A stretch of 64,000 nucleotides of DNA from Tenodera sinensis (GCA_030765045.1 CM060964.1:319119513-319183512); one strand, 5' to 3'. Counted from the first letter of the stretch, positions 47,462 to 60,344 are shown. A program made the numbers and translations. Notes: generated from the sequence alone by a model not told the origin.

Positions 47462-47582
47462 GATCTTTATGAAAAAGTTTGTTTTTATGTTTAGGGACCC
47501 CAAAATATGCATTTCCGTTGAAATCTCAATACAATTTTTGGTTGGAATATAAATAGGTGCCTAAGCAACGGAGAAAGTATAA
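47462..47582 (-). repeat. Family A repeat, head-only minus fragment
   Basis: GGGACCCCAAAATATGCATT, CCGTTGAAATCTCAATAC and GGAGAAAGTATAAAG, ending at the head. Confidence 0.7.
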
Positions 47583-48261
47583 AGAGTTTCACTATTCTGC
47601 AGTCAATCTTCTGGGAAAGCATTAATCAAAATGAATTACATTAGTGAATCACATTGGAGTAATTTTAATAGTGAATGTGTGCCAAGGTTGTCCTAGATAT
47701 TACATATAATGAGAAAGAAAGGCATGAAAGATTGCACAGTAGCCTGAACAGGGCAGGCAGGAAGCATTGCCTAACCTCTACTGCAAGCTATTAATGACCA
47801 ACGTGAAGTACAGCATTTTATGTCAAGAATATCACCTCTATTGTATGTAGCTTATCCGGTCAGGCGATTGTTTGCGTTTTGTAGTGCATTGTTCATGTCG
47901 TCAACCTAATTACAGTTTTTTATGACAGCCTGGGTATCTTCGTGGCATGGTTCATGGGGGAAAACCTCACCAACTGTGTAATTGAAGGCCAAAGGTTTAA
48001 AAAGTATTTCTCAACTCAGAAGTACATGTCACACTCTTTAAATTTAAAGACAGGTCACATTCTGTCTATATAAAAAGAACTGTTTTTGCGCTAAATCTAT
48101 ATATGGACAAAAGCTATGCACTTATTTCCTAGCATCAATTCTCTGCTATAATGTGTTTATCATCATAACCAAACCTCGCAAGCTGAGGAAAAATTATTTT
48201 CTTTTTGTGAGTCAGAAAATTGTGTTTTTTTTTTTGTTTTTTTTTTTTCATTTGTTGTTGT
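47583..48261. other. Unassigned sequence
   Basis: Nothing recognised. Confidence 0.4.
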
Positions 48262-48376
48262 TTACTTTCCGGAATAGGGGACGAAGTAGGTAGATATTGT
48301 ATTCCACCCAAAAATTCCATGCAGAGGTTTCTCCAGAAATGCACGTTTTGAGACTCCCTGAATCACAAAAAAACAT
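48262..48376 (+). repeat. Family A repeat, head fragment in tandem with the next copy
   Basis: TTACTTTCCGGAATAGGGGA, TATTGTATTCCACCCAAAAA and TTTTGAGACTCCCTGAA; truncated before the GT tract, 5 bp before the next head. Confidence 0.75.
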
Positions 48377-48377
48377 T

Positions 48378-49640
48378 TTTGTCTTCCCTACTACGTATAG
48401 TAAGTAGGGGAATTATTGTTTTCGACCCAAAGTTTCGATTTTGAGATTCCACCGCAAATATGTGTTTGAGGCCCCCTGAATAAAAAAAGCAATCTTAGAA
48501 AAAGGTCTCTGTGAACAGCATAACTCAAAAACGAAAAGTCGGTTGGGTACCAAAGCTGGTACTTAAGTTTAATATCTTTCAAGGGTGCGACACGAAAATT
48601 TTGAAGAAAATTCCTCCATTTTAAACTACCCTTTACATGGAACATTTTTCAAAAATTTTGATCCTCAAAAATGCCTCCAACGATTTTTATTAAAATGCCG
48701 TATGTTTAAGATATTTTTATGGGAAATGCAATGTGAATTTTCTGGCTGTAGCCCATGTGGTCCTGTTTACTCTTTGACTTTTGCATAACTGGTAAGCTGT
48801 AAGAGATAGACCAAATCTTACTATACAAAAAATGTACATCTCGTTAAAACACAATTTATATCCAAATGCATTTTTTTGGTGGAGTGAACCACTTCGGAGA
48901 TATTCCTTGTTATTTGTGCGAGTTTTCTAATACTTGTACACAGGTTTGCACCCTAAGTATAACTATCGCCTAATGAGGTGATCGCAAGTTACCTGCCACA
49001 TGAGCAGAGTGTGACGTCATTATGCGGGTACATTGCTAGTACAAATCACACTGCCTACAGCACATGGTGTCTCTCGAATGTGTTCATTAGTTCCACAAAT
49101 TAAAATGCCTGCAGCACGAAAATCGAAATATTCACGTCTTGCTGAACTTGTACAAGAATTTGGGAGTGAATAGTTTACCGCCAATGGTAACAAGTTGAAT
49201 GTAAGTTATGTAAAAACTTTATCTACAACGTTCCTACATCGACTGTACCTTGCCTCTGTGTTGTGATCATGTCACAGACTTGCCCCTTCCACTTCCTATA
49301 GTCCACACACCGGAACCTTTCGTTTCCTGTATAAAGGTTCGGACCTTACTTATACTCTTCTCAAATAGAACATCGGTGTTCAGTTTTTTCTTTTGGCCGT
49401 GCAAAGAGAACGGAATTTTAAAGCCCTCATACTGCGACCAGCTTTAAAACATTTAACTATCGCTCGAAGCCTAATGTATTCCCATATTCCCCTTGCACCT
49501 ACAAAAAAGTTACCAATAATATAATTTTTGCAAATGTTTATCTGGATTAACATGGAGAACATAGAGGAATAAGAGTTTTGTAAGAATAGTTTAGTACAAG
49601 AATAGAGAGAGTCATGTGAGTACAACACATCAGATTTTCA
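48378..49640 (+). repeat. Family A repeat, full length, carrying a hAT-like insertion
   Basis: The head CTTCCCTACTACGTATAGTA is followed by the whole body but almost no GT tract. It is interrupted at 48940-49347 and ends GAATAGAGAGAGTCATGTGA then GTACAACACATCAGATTTT, where the 3' hairpin ATGTG/CACAT is readable. Confidence 0.88.
48940..49347 (+). mobile_element. hAT-like element fragment with a DNA-binding domain relic
   Basis: The flanks ACTTGTAC (48932-48939) and ACTTATAC (49348-49355) are an 8-bp duplication with one mismatch; joined, they restore family A. The ends AGGTTTGCACC and GGTTCGGACCT are weak inverted repeats. From 49106 the sequence encodes MPAARKSKYSRLAELVQEFG followed by a stop and FTANGNKLN. 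This resembles the start of CGBP1-like / hAT BED-type DNA-binding domains in arthropods. The remainder of a transposase is missing, so this is a short derivative (408 bp) keeping a piece of the 5' coding exon. Confidence 0.65.
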
Positions 49641-50767
<1,127 letters not shown>

Positions 50768-50812
50768 TGAACTCCGGGCCCTAATGACCAAGTTGTCGAC
50801 AGGCCCTTAAAC
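50768..50812 (-). repeat. tRNA-like SINE head fragment
   Basis: Minus-strand GTGGTTTAAGGGCCTGTCGA then CCCGGAGTTCAAAAC resembles an A box and a B box at normal spacing. The tail is not identified, so the call is weak. Confidence 0.35.
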
Positions 50813-50906
50813 CACTCACTCACTCACTCACTCACTCACTCACTCACTCACTCACTCACTCACTCACTCACTCACTCACTCACTCACTCACTCACTCACT
50901 CACTCA
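50812..50906. repeat. (CACT)n microsatellite
   Basis: About 23 perfect CACT units, one of the purest tracts in the window; it directly abuts the SINE-like head. Confidence 0.97.
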
Positions 50907-50907
50907 T

Positions 50908-51262
50908 TCACCCATATTTTCTCAAAAGTGCCTCTAACGGTTTTGATTAAAGCAACCATCCAGGATACTAGCATAGCAAATAAAATGTGTGCCTTGAATT
51001 TTCTGACAATCTTTTGAACTCATTTTCATTCTCAAGTAATTTTGTTAAATTTGTAACTGGTAAACCATTAGCAAAATAAACTCGCTACAGTTAAAAAGTA
51101 GATTTCCTTAAAACGCATAAGTTATTTCACAGCTTTAGGTGCATCAGCCACATCTGGGACATTTATTGAATTTGTCAGTGCTTTAGTAATTTTTTTTTTT
51201 AAAGTTGTTTTCCCTGGTGTCATGCAAGGAGTATGGGTTTCCAAAGCCAGCATCTAAAGTTA
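50908..51262 (+). repeat. Family A repeat, middle fragment
   Basis: CATATTTTCTCAAAAGTGCC, TCTAACGGTTTTGATTAAA, TTGTAACTGGTAAACCATTA and ATGCAAGGAGTATGGGTT, in order; both ends are missing. Confidence 0.8.
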
Positions 51263-51300
51263 AAGAACAGATTAAGAACAGAATATACCTTCGGCCTCCT

Positions 51301-51533
51301 CTGTCGGTCTGGGTGGCTCAGTTGGTTAGACGCTGGCCTACCAATCCCAAGGTCGCGGGTTCAAACCCGGCCCAGGCCGATGGTTTTTAAGTGTGCTTAA
51401 AAACGACAGCTCCATGCCAGTAGATTTACTGGCATGTAAAAGAACTCCTGCGGGACGAAATTCCGGCACACCGGCGACGCTGATGTGATGCTGGCAATTG
51501 ACAGCGCCGTTAAACAACAAAATATTATTATTA
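51301..51533 (+). repeat. Young tRNA-derived SINE with target-site duplication
   Basis: An exact 11-bp duplication TTCGGCCTCCT flanks it (51290-51300 and 51534-51544). The head contains A box TGGCTCAGTTGG (51314-51325) and B box GGTTCAAACC (51359-51368) within a cloverleaf-like 75-bp segment starting TCGGTCTGGG. The body has CCAGTAGATTTACTGGCATG, then TAAAAGAACTCCTGCGGGAC and ATTCCGGCACACCGGCGACG, a block I recognise from insect SINEs (cockroach and termite SINEs among them). The tail is (ATT)n. Preserved promoter boxes and exact duplications suggest a recent insertion. Confidence 0.92.
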
Positions 51534-52473
51534 TTCGGCCTCCTGTATCCCTCCTGTATACAAAACGAATTTAGTAATATGCAGTGTTTGGGAGCGTCTC
51601 TAAGTTTCTTATGTCTAACGGGGTCTAACAAGGGGCGGGGCACATAACTGGTAACCAATGACAGTTGCAATATCGGACAAGAGGCTTGTCGCTGTAATGA
51701 GGACAAGGAAAGGTGGTAGTGCGGGAAGGGTAAGATACAGCTGGCCTCGTAAAAAAAGCCACATTTTAATTTTCTATAGATGTATCCCCAAATGATTAAT
51801 TCCTATTATGGAAAATGTTGCAAATGTTGCTTGAAATAAGCAGGATTTATCGAGTTGAACGATTCTGTGTTCTAGAATAGTTTAACTTTGTCCTTAGATC
51901 ACAAACACGTAAAACTTTACGGCTGACATTAAAATTCTTATCGAAATAGCTTTAAACATGTTTCTGCATTACGCTATATTATAACATGGTTTCTGCTTTC
52001 GAATGAAAGGTTTTCTAATAATACGTATTCAATAAACCGCCTTTCTTGGGTGGCATTAACATTTCATTATATTTCTGTGTTACCAGCTTTCTATAGACCG
52101 ATAATCTGGCCACGTGTAGTTTCTGATGTATACGGCGTGCTGTGAATCAAGCAACAGTTGAGTAACGATTTACTGAGTGGTCAGAAATAACTTTCCTTTC
52201 AGGCAGATGTGTCATTGGTTAGAACCAGGCTTCGGCGCCGGTTGCATGTTGTCGGCATTTAAGTTATGCTTGCAGGCAGGTTTTCTACCGGCCCTACCTA
52301 ACGGGGTAGGATGGGTAGGTGAGGAATGGTCGCGTAGCTTTACAGACAGGTTACTGTAGTGGTGTGTTGCCCTCACATTCCCTACCTCCTCCACTGTCAA
52401 CAAACAGGAAGTAGAAACGGGTATAGTAAAGTAGCTCTCAACCTAACGTCGTTTGCAACCGCGACCGAAGTCT

Positions 52474-52618
52474 AGTTGTAACTAAAGCCACAATTCTTAG
52501 TCACCTTAACGTGTGCATGTTCTGATGGCTGGCCTCTCGGTCTGGGCGAACACACTCACGGCAAAATAACACTGCTACACATGATTCTGTCCTAAAAATT
52601 GTGGCTTTAGTTATAACT
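52474..52618. mobile_element. Small MITE with 26-bp inverted ends
   Basis: AGTTGTAACTAAAGCCACAA on the left pairs with TTGTGGCTTTAGTTATAACT on the right, separated by about 93 bp. 145 bp in total, within the larger inverted-repeat element. Confidence 0.65.
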
Positions 52619-53149
52619 ATGTCCAGTCAGTAGCATGAATACTGCTGTCATTGAAGAGGGGTAAAGAGAGGGGAAGTTACGAAGGCTTCATTGAGTAATC
52701 GTGATACTAAATGCGCTTTCTGTACCTACAATGAAATGTGTAATGTGCGTATTTCTGCAAATTTTTAAACATGTAGTAGACAGGAAAAAAAACCTTTTGC
52801 AACAATAGTTTGTAGAAGAGTAGATATAGAGAATAATAAAATGTGAATGCAAAAGTCAGATTTTGATGTATAATAAAGTTAGTGATGAAACAGACGAGAC
52901 TTAAAGGGACTGGTAAAACCTGTGCTTCCAGTCCATACCAACAAGGCAAAACAGATAGGTCTGGTTCACCTTATCGATTTCCATGTTTCCAGCTGTTATT
53001 TCCCAGCTAAATTGTTGGAACGAGTTTCTGAGAAGGCGCGCCTTCCAAGTGTTAGGAAAGTCCAATGGAGCGTATATACTGTGTTCCTCTCGCGAGAATG
53101 TGACAGTAAAGGAATGTTTGGCATTAACTCTAGCGTTTTCTGAGAAACA

Positions 53150-53320
53150 TTACGGCTCGAGTTTCAACATATCAACAAGGCTTAGGCCTTTCAGAAAACA
53201 TATGCTCTTGTGCTAGCAATGTTGGGAACTACCGTTGCGCAATTGTTGATGTCCAACATATTCCTTACAGCCGCATTCTCATTAGAGAAACACAGTATTA
53301 ACGTATAGTCCATTTTATAA
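53150..53320. repeat. Family G repeat segment
   Basis: TTTCAACATATCAACAAGGC and GTTGATGTCCAACATATTCC with TTACAGCCGCATTC match 29380-29560, in mixed orientation. Confidence 0.45.
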
Positions 53321-53754
53321 TGAGACTGACCACAACTAAGGCAGTAAAGAGCAGTCAGTTCCTATCAGTTTCTATTCTAATTGTACAATTTTAATGTCAG
53401 TATAAATATAGGGAGAATTTATATTTTTTAATATAATATTGCATTATGTTTACCGTAAAGTTTTACGTGTTTGTGATCTAAGGACAAAGTTAAACTTTTT
53501 CTTACAACACAGATTTGTTTAACTCAATAAATGCTGCTTATTTCTAGCAACATTTTCCGTAATAGGCATTAATAATTTGGAGATAAATCGGTAGAAAATT
53601 AAAACGTAGCCTTTTTACGAGGCCAACTGTATCTTACCCTTCCCCACTACCACCTTTCCTTGTCCTCATTACAGCGCCACTCCTCTTGCCCGGTATTGCA
53701 ACTGTCATTGGTCACTAGTTAAACCTCACCCCTTGCTGTGATAAACTCAGAGAT

Positions 53755-54030
53755 GCTCCCAATTCTGATGGGCTAAAGTTAGATATGTATGCATCGATTC
53801 CTACTGGATGGAAACGGGATAGCAACGAACTCCACTCCAGGCAACGAAGAATACGAGCTCTTTCATGCAGTAGGAATCGATTAATATGTAAGTTTGGGCA
53901 ATCAGAGATACCAGAATATCTTCCCCACGTGGAGTAAATCACTCGATAGGAGTTGGTCACTCTTTACGGCTGTGAACAGCTTAGTTGTGAGCCTGTCTGA
54001 TTATAAAATGGACTACATACCTGTAGTAGA
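53755..54030. repeat. Family F repeat in inverted-repeat arrangement
   Basis: ATCGATTCCTACTGGATGGA (53793-53812) and GCAGTAGGAATCGATTAATA (53867-53886) are inverted copies of the same family F block. The right part extends with CTTCCCCACGTGGAGTAAAT as in 10252-10400. Confidence 0.6.
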
Positions 54031-54887
54031 TTTATTTGACACCATGACCTGCAATTTGCTTATCTCTCCCCTTTCCACTCCAGAGAGCAGAACAGCCGTC
54101 AGAAGCCTACAGTAGACTTCCCAGTTAAACCAGCCCGTGCCGTTATGAAACAATAGGCAATTCACAGAGGCAGGTCACACAAATCCAACGAATCAATCAG
54201 TATGACGAGTACGAGATTGCAAAATGTTGTTTGGCGCAATTGCGTGTTGGCGACGTGTCCAACTCCTTTGAAGGGAAACGATTGCACCAAAGCACGTGGC
54301 ATTAACGTTACCTTGAACATTTTATCAGGTTAAAGTACTTACTAATGAATTAAAGCTTCCATCCTTGGAGAGACAATTTCGTGTAAACTTTATTTTTGTT
54401 TACTACTCTTTGATAGGGTATAAATTTCTCAAAAGGTATCCTACTAACCAGTGATGTCCATCCCAAAGCCAAAATGTTAGCGGAAATGTTACTAAAAGTA
54501 TCTTTATTGCTAAAATATGTAGTGGAACGATCATCTTCTATTCAAACGTTTCTAAGTCTTAATATACAATTATTAACAACCTTAATTTCATCAAACAGTA
54601 TTGCTAAAATCAGGATCATTAGGACCTAGCTGAATGCTGTGAAAAACATGTGAAAAGTAATTAGATCATATGGCTTATTCTTTAAGTATAATTTAGGTGT
54701 ACTGCCTATATTCAAAATATAGTAATCGGTTCAACGATCGTCAATGGAAACAGTTGACACGTACCCACCAAGAAGGGGGGTGGGGGAAGAAGAAAAGAAA
54801 GAAAAACATCACTGTAGCCCTTAACATCCATTATTTATCCAGTGTCAAAATTAACCAGAAAAAATGTGGCTACTCTTAAATTTGTAT
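54031..54887. other. Unassigned sequence
   Basis: Nothing recognised. Confidence 0.4.
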
Positions 54888-55655
54888 TACTTTCTCTACT
54901 ACGTATAGTAAGTAGGGGAAGTATTGTATTCAACCGAATAATTCGATGCCGATATATTTTGAGACCCGTGAATAGAAAAAGTGTGTTTCTGCTTGTGAAC
55001 AGCATAGCTCAAAAACGAAAAGTCGGTTAAAATCCAAAGTTGGTATTTAAGTTTAATATCTTTTAAGGATGCGACACGATTTTGAAGAAAATTCCTTTAC
55101 CCTAAACTACCCTTTACATGGAAAATTTTTCGAAAATTTTTATTTTATGAAAAATGGCTCAAACGATTTTGATTAAAACGCCATGTGTTTCAGATATTGT
55201 TATGGCAAATGAAATGTATATTTTGAATTTTCTCGCTATAGCCCATGTAATCCTGTTTGTCCTTGATGACTTTTGCATAACTGGTACACTGTAAGAGATA
55301 GACCAAATCTTACTATACAAAAATGTAGATCTGGTTAAAACACACAAGATGTGTCCAAATGCATTTTTTGTGGAGTGAACCATTTTGGAGATATTCCTTT
55401 TTATTTGTCAGAATTTTGCAATACTTATATATCATTCTCAAATGGTTATTCATTTTTTATCTCTTGGTCATGCAAAGAGAACGAATTTTGAATGTCGTCA
55501 TGTAGCAACCACTCTTAAAACATTTGACAATCGCTTAAAGTGTGCCCCTTGCTTCTAGAAGAACATTAGCAATAAAAAGGAATATGTGTTTGTAGGGATA
55601 GTTTTTGCAAGAGAAGAGAAAGTCATGCGAGTGCAACACCTCAGACCTTTTATTT
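54888..55655 (+). repeat. Family A repeat, nearly full length
   Basis: The head is perfect (ATTACTTTCTCTACTACGTA then TAGTAAGTAGGGGAAGTATT). The GT tract and its surroundings are deleted. The 3' end is AAGAGAAAGTCATGCGAGTG then CAACACCTCAG, with the hairpin weakened by substitutions. Confidence 0.9.
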
Positions 55656-56642
55656 ATTTATTCGTCTTTTGGAAATTATTCACAATTTCTTGGCTAAGTC
55701 ATATAATTAGTCTACGGTTACTACAATTACACTACATATTTACTAATAAAACAATACTTCAACTAGGGTAGTATCTTTGAAATATTGAAAAAGCTCTTGC
55801 AAATTATAAAACCACTGATCTAATCAATTTTATACATGCAATCCATAACCACGCACAATGCTAATGGGAGAATAACTATTCATAATATGTGATATAGCTT
55901 TTGAGCCCAAGACCGGAAAGAAAGGTTTCGTAATCTCACTGCAGTACACGAAATCATAAACCATAATGCTTGCTGAATTTCCGCCGCAAAAACCCACAGC
56001 CTCAGCCTCCATCGTGGGAGAATTACTAGAAATATAGTTACGTAAAGGTAAGGTACTTATTACAACCTAAAAACGTGTAACTGAATACAGTAATTACATT
56101 TCGACGTACTGCTAGGTCACACTTTTATGATTATAATTTACTTTCAATTACAGTTTGTAGGTATGGAAAATTACAACACAAAAGATTTGTTTAAAATCCA
56201 TGGATCTTTTGAAAATTAGTGGTGACAAAGATTGTTTTTGGCACCACTTTCGGTAAATAGTTTGACTATTTCATTCCTAAGCCGCATATTTGGTATTGAG
56301 TAATAAGGTCAGCAATATGAACCGCAACAGTTGTCAGTGGGCATTGATCAAAAGGTTACCTCATCTCGACAGCAGCATCAAACATAATTTAGGTTACAAT
56401 ACAGGAACTAGAGTTTGAAAAAGATCGTAACAGATGACACCAACACATCCTTACGGCTATATCTTCATATGAATCAGCTGTACCATAATCGATTATGGAG
56501 ATATTAACTAACCTGCCTCAACATCCACTCCAGTTTCATTAACAAAAACCAGCAGATTTCAACCTTCAACTGTGAAAATTGTATGTATTAATGTACATTC
56601 ATATAGTGTAAATTTCGAAATAGTTTGTTTTATTGAAAAACT
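55656..56642. other. Unassigned sequence
   Basis: Nothing recognised. Confidence 0.4.
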
Positions 56643-57119
56643 TGTGACAAAGTGACAATCAGTCCGGTTACCTTTCTTTCACTTTGTCTGCGAAAACGTT
56701 ATGATAACGACGAGGAGAATTTGTGTTTAACAGCCTACAATTTTTCGTGTTATCACAACTCCCAAATTTTTCTTCTTGTAACCTTGACTCAGTCCTTACA
56801 GTGTCCTGCTTCACTTTATCTGTCGTATACAGTAAGTACGTCTATACGATCACTCGACGCTCGTTAACTCTTCTTACGACACAGTGACACACTAACCGAC
56901 TCGTGTCTGTAACTGCAACTAAAGATGGTTCCTGGCCTCCTTATCTAGTGGGAATTACGTCACAAGGACTTTTATTGAACTGCAGCTTCCATTGTTAGTC
57001 AGGTACAAAGAGTTGCGCGAGACAGCTGACCTTGAACGCCTTTGCCCGCTCGCTGGCCCAGCATGTGACGTGAAGTAGCCCGGCCCCGACAGTCCCTTTT
57101 TGCGCCGAGCTCGATGTCA
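56643..57119 (+). repeat. Family D repeat, copy 2; possible solo LTR
   Basis: It starts TGTGACAAAGTGAC and ends CTCGATGTCA. It shares the order of blocks with 458-1073, including CTTTCTTTCACTTTGTCTG, AACTAAAGATGG and GACCTTGAACGCCTTTG. It lacks the (CA)n tract of copy 1. No convincing flanking duplication. Confidence 0.55.
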
Positions 57120-57689
57120 TAATTCTAATTTTAGCTCATTTTAGTTTCGATGTATGAAAGTAATTATTATTTATGTAATATAGCAATTTATTCATGGAAT
57201 GGTCCTAATTTCCATTGAAGTTCGAAACGGTATTTTAATTGCCAGAATAAATTGTTTAAATTGTATAGTATGAGACAAATATGGAAGACTTAATACGAGT
57301 GTTACATAATTAACATAATTATTTCGTAATATATATAGATATTAGACAAAGAAAATTTTAAAACAAAATGACACAAATGCCAAGACATAGGTATAGTATA
57401 GTGTTAATATTGCACTTGGTAGCGAAGAGGAAGAGTTCTGTGAGTTAGTTAAATTTAAGTGGAGAAAGACTCCGAATGTAAATTATAAATCCGCCGCCAA
57501 CTGCGACGCGTAGAGTGAAAGTATTGCATTTCATTAGAGAAGTGCCTGGATTTATCTACTCACGATGCATACAAGTGACAACCTCGTGTTTTAGGAATTC
57601 ATTCTTTAAAGCTAAATTGCTAATAAAAATTAATAAGTAATACTGCGGCATCAATAATCGAGTAACATAATCTTACATTACCAACAAGG
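57120..57689. other. Unassigned sequence
   Basis: Nothing recognised. Confidence 0.4.
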
Positions 57690-58105
57690 AACTCGAGTAA
57701 ATAAATCGTATTTTATTGAGATTTTGTTTGTAGAACGTAATGCTTAAATTATTCCGAAAAATCAAGAATATTAAACTATATTACATTTTTAATTTCTGTT
57801 AATTACAGAAACGGAATACTTATGATCAGAAATTGTGTTTAAAAGGGCAAGAAATGAATTGAATTTATTTTAAAGATTTTAACAATCGTTAGTAAATAAC
57901 AATAAAGAAAATTATTTTACTTGTTCTCATTCGAGTAGTAAATGGTAAACATCACTGAAACTCAATTCGGTTCCGCGAGTCTCATATTCAAACAGCAAGC
58001 TGGAGTACAAAATACAACATCGTTTAAATGAAGTTCGAATTCTTATACAAATAGCTCAAAACGTTGTGTTGGAAGTCTCAAAATTGCATTAAATGAAAAC
58101 TTCTA
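57690..58105 (+). repeat. Family E repeat, copy 1
   Basis: ACAGAAACGGAATACTTATG, ATCAGAAATTGTGTTTAAAA and TCAATTCGGTTCCGCGAGTC are shared with 62595-63035 in the same orientation and order over about 420 bp. No coding content identified. Confidence 0.75.
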
Positions 58106-59399
58106 CAAAGAAGCTACAGTCTGGTGCGGGAATAGAATTGTGTAACCAAACAAAATAAATGACATAGAACAAAACTTAAAGCCACAAAAGCCTCTGGATC
58201 TTCTAGAAACTCTGAAGCCCAATATCACCACTACGTCGAGGGACACGTATCACAAACCAAGGACCAATAAGAAGTGGAGAGAGAAGACGATGGTGACTTC
58301 CAAAAAATTAAGTACAAAAATATGAAACATTTAAAAACTATTAAAGAAGTCTATATTTTGTAACTGTTGGTAGTTACATTTAGTAGTGTTGGATGTACTT
58401 AAGAAGTGGAAGAATAAACCAGGGAAAAACTAAGAAAAGAAGTAGAGAAAATAAAAAGAGAAACGTGCCCCATAAATGGTGAGGATAAGATAGTGAAGCA
58501 GAACAAGATAATGCTATTCATCCTTAGTCCTGTTCACATTTTCTTATGATAACCTGCTATATACACTAAAAATGAGTTGTTTACATTTTGCATTTAATTT
58601 CGCACCGTTTCCGTTTGGTTCAACATGCCGAGCGGCAGAACTCATCGCACTGCACGTGGTTGTCGCCATTTTGATCTTGCAACAGCTACGACAACAAACC
58701 CTGTCGAACAGCTGAAGTGTAGCTAGCACACAGCTATGAAAGTAGATATAGTGTAAACATAAATTATAACTTATTGAACGTTTTCATATTACCTTCTGCA
58801 TCGTAAATTACTGCTAGTATCGCTAAATTACTTGTTTGTATAATTTCGTTATGTTATCTTTGTAAATGGTTAACATGGTGTATACAGAATATTTTAAGCA
58901 TAAAACTAGAATAGTTACATTAAAATAACTTAATGTAAGTTCGTACAATATAAACACAAGTATTTAATTCTGTGCAGAAAAACTATACATGCCTACCTTT
59001 TGTGTATAAGAAGTTTTACGAGGGACTATTTTCGGTCTCAGCACAACCTACAATGCGGAGGAGGCGTAGAATAGATCAAAGGCGCCGCTTTATTCTCGAT
59101 CTGGAGATGATTATAGTGTAATTAGTCTACTGAAACAAATGGAAAGGTGAAACTAATCAATAACAGAAACAATTAGCTAGGAAAGCTGCCTCTGCAGTCG
59201 AGTACTCAAGAGTTCTGGCTTTTCAATACAGCACAGCGTCTGGAAGTATGAATGTGGGAGCAAATGTGCATGTGTTTAATGTTAAAAATTATAAAAATCA
59301 ACGTAAAGAAACCGTAAAGTTCAGCGAGTAATAACCCATCATTTGTTTCTCAAGTCAAAGCCCACGATATGACCAAAGAAGTTAAAGGGGACCATACAA
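58106..59399. other. Unassigned sequence
   Basis: Nothing recognised; purine-rich patches at 58420-58510 could be remnants of the same decayed coding sequence as 59400-59625. Confidence 0.3.
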
Positions 59400-59625
59400 A
59401 TGAAACGATATAAGATTAGCTAGGAAATGGAGACAAATAGTAAAAGAAATCAATGATAAACAAGATCAGCTAGCTACTGAAATAATTAAAAAATAAGATC
59501 AGTTAGCAGCTGAAACAACAAAAGTCAGTCAGCTACTGAAATAACTGTAAAACCGAGCCAGTTAGCTACTGACATAAATATTAAAATAAAGAAAATTATA
59601 TCTGAACAGGTTAAATTTCAGACAT
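59400..59625 (+). pseudogene. Relic of a repetitive coiled-coil-coding sequence
   Basis: Degenerate units of roughly 36-45 bp repeat four times; each carries a version of CAGCTAGCTACTGAAATAA. Translation in shifting frames gives EINDKQDQLATEIIKK, DQLAAETTK, SATEITV and SQLATDINIKIKKI, a Q-L-A-x-E heptad-like pattern typical of coiled coils. Such repeats occur in gag-like proteins of arthropod retroelements, but nothing here proves that origin. Stops interrupt every frame. Confidence 0.35.
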
Positions 59626-59656
59626 AAATAATTATAGAAATCAAGAATATATTTAA

Positions 59657-60303
59657 AAATCTGATGTGTTGCACTCGCACGACTTTCTCTACCCTTGTAC
59701 TAACTATCCTTACAAACTCTTGTTCCCTTATCTTCATGTTAGTTGAGATAAACATTTTCAGAAATTATTTTACTGCTCATTTTCTTGTAGGTGCAAGGGG
59801 AATATGGGAATACAGTAGGCTGTGAGCGACAGCAAAATCGGTTAAAGCTTTGAAATTCTGTTCTCTTTGCACGGTCAAGAGATAAAAAGGTGAACAACGA
59901 CCTTCCATTTGAGAAAAGTTTAAGTACTGCAAAATTCACACAAATAACGAAGAATATCTCCGGAATAGTTCACTCCACAAAAAAATGTATTTAGACATAC
60001 ATAACTTGTGTGTTTTAACCAGATCTACATTTATGTATAGTAAAGATTTGGACTATCTCTGACGACATAGACTATAGCCATAAAATTCAAAATATACATT
60101 TCATTTGTCATAAAATATCTTAAACATGGCAGTTTAATCAAAATTGTTAGCCATTTTTGAGGAAATCAAAATTTTTAAGTCTTCCATGTAAAGGGTGGTT
60201 TAGTGTGGAGGAATTTTCTTCGTCGTCATGTCGATCCTTGAAAGATATTAAACTTAAATACCAACTTTGGTTTTTAAACGACACTTTTGGGTTACACTGT
60301 TCA

Positions 60304-60344
<41 letters not shown>

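Larger units (their letters stand above)
51582..53767. mobile_element. Element with long terminal inverted repeats (foldback-like)
   Basis: The left arm (51582-51922) and right arm (53453-53767) are reverse complements over about 320-340 bp with scattered differences: for example CTAAGGACAAAGTTAAACT on the right and AGTTTAACTTTGTCCTTAG on the left, or CACCTTTCCTTGTCCTCATT against its complement. The outermost ends are CAGTGTTTGGGAGC and GCTCCCAATTCTG. The roughly 1.5-kb interior holds the small MITE (52474-52618), a family A scrap (52722-52865) and family G, with no transposase recognised. No target duplication was found. Confidence 0.75.

Noticed and set aside
51304..51380. Functional tRNA gene
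   Set aside because: The tRNA-like head continues into a SINE body, and the unit is bounded by target-site duplications, so it is a SINE.
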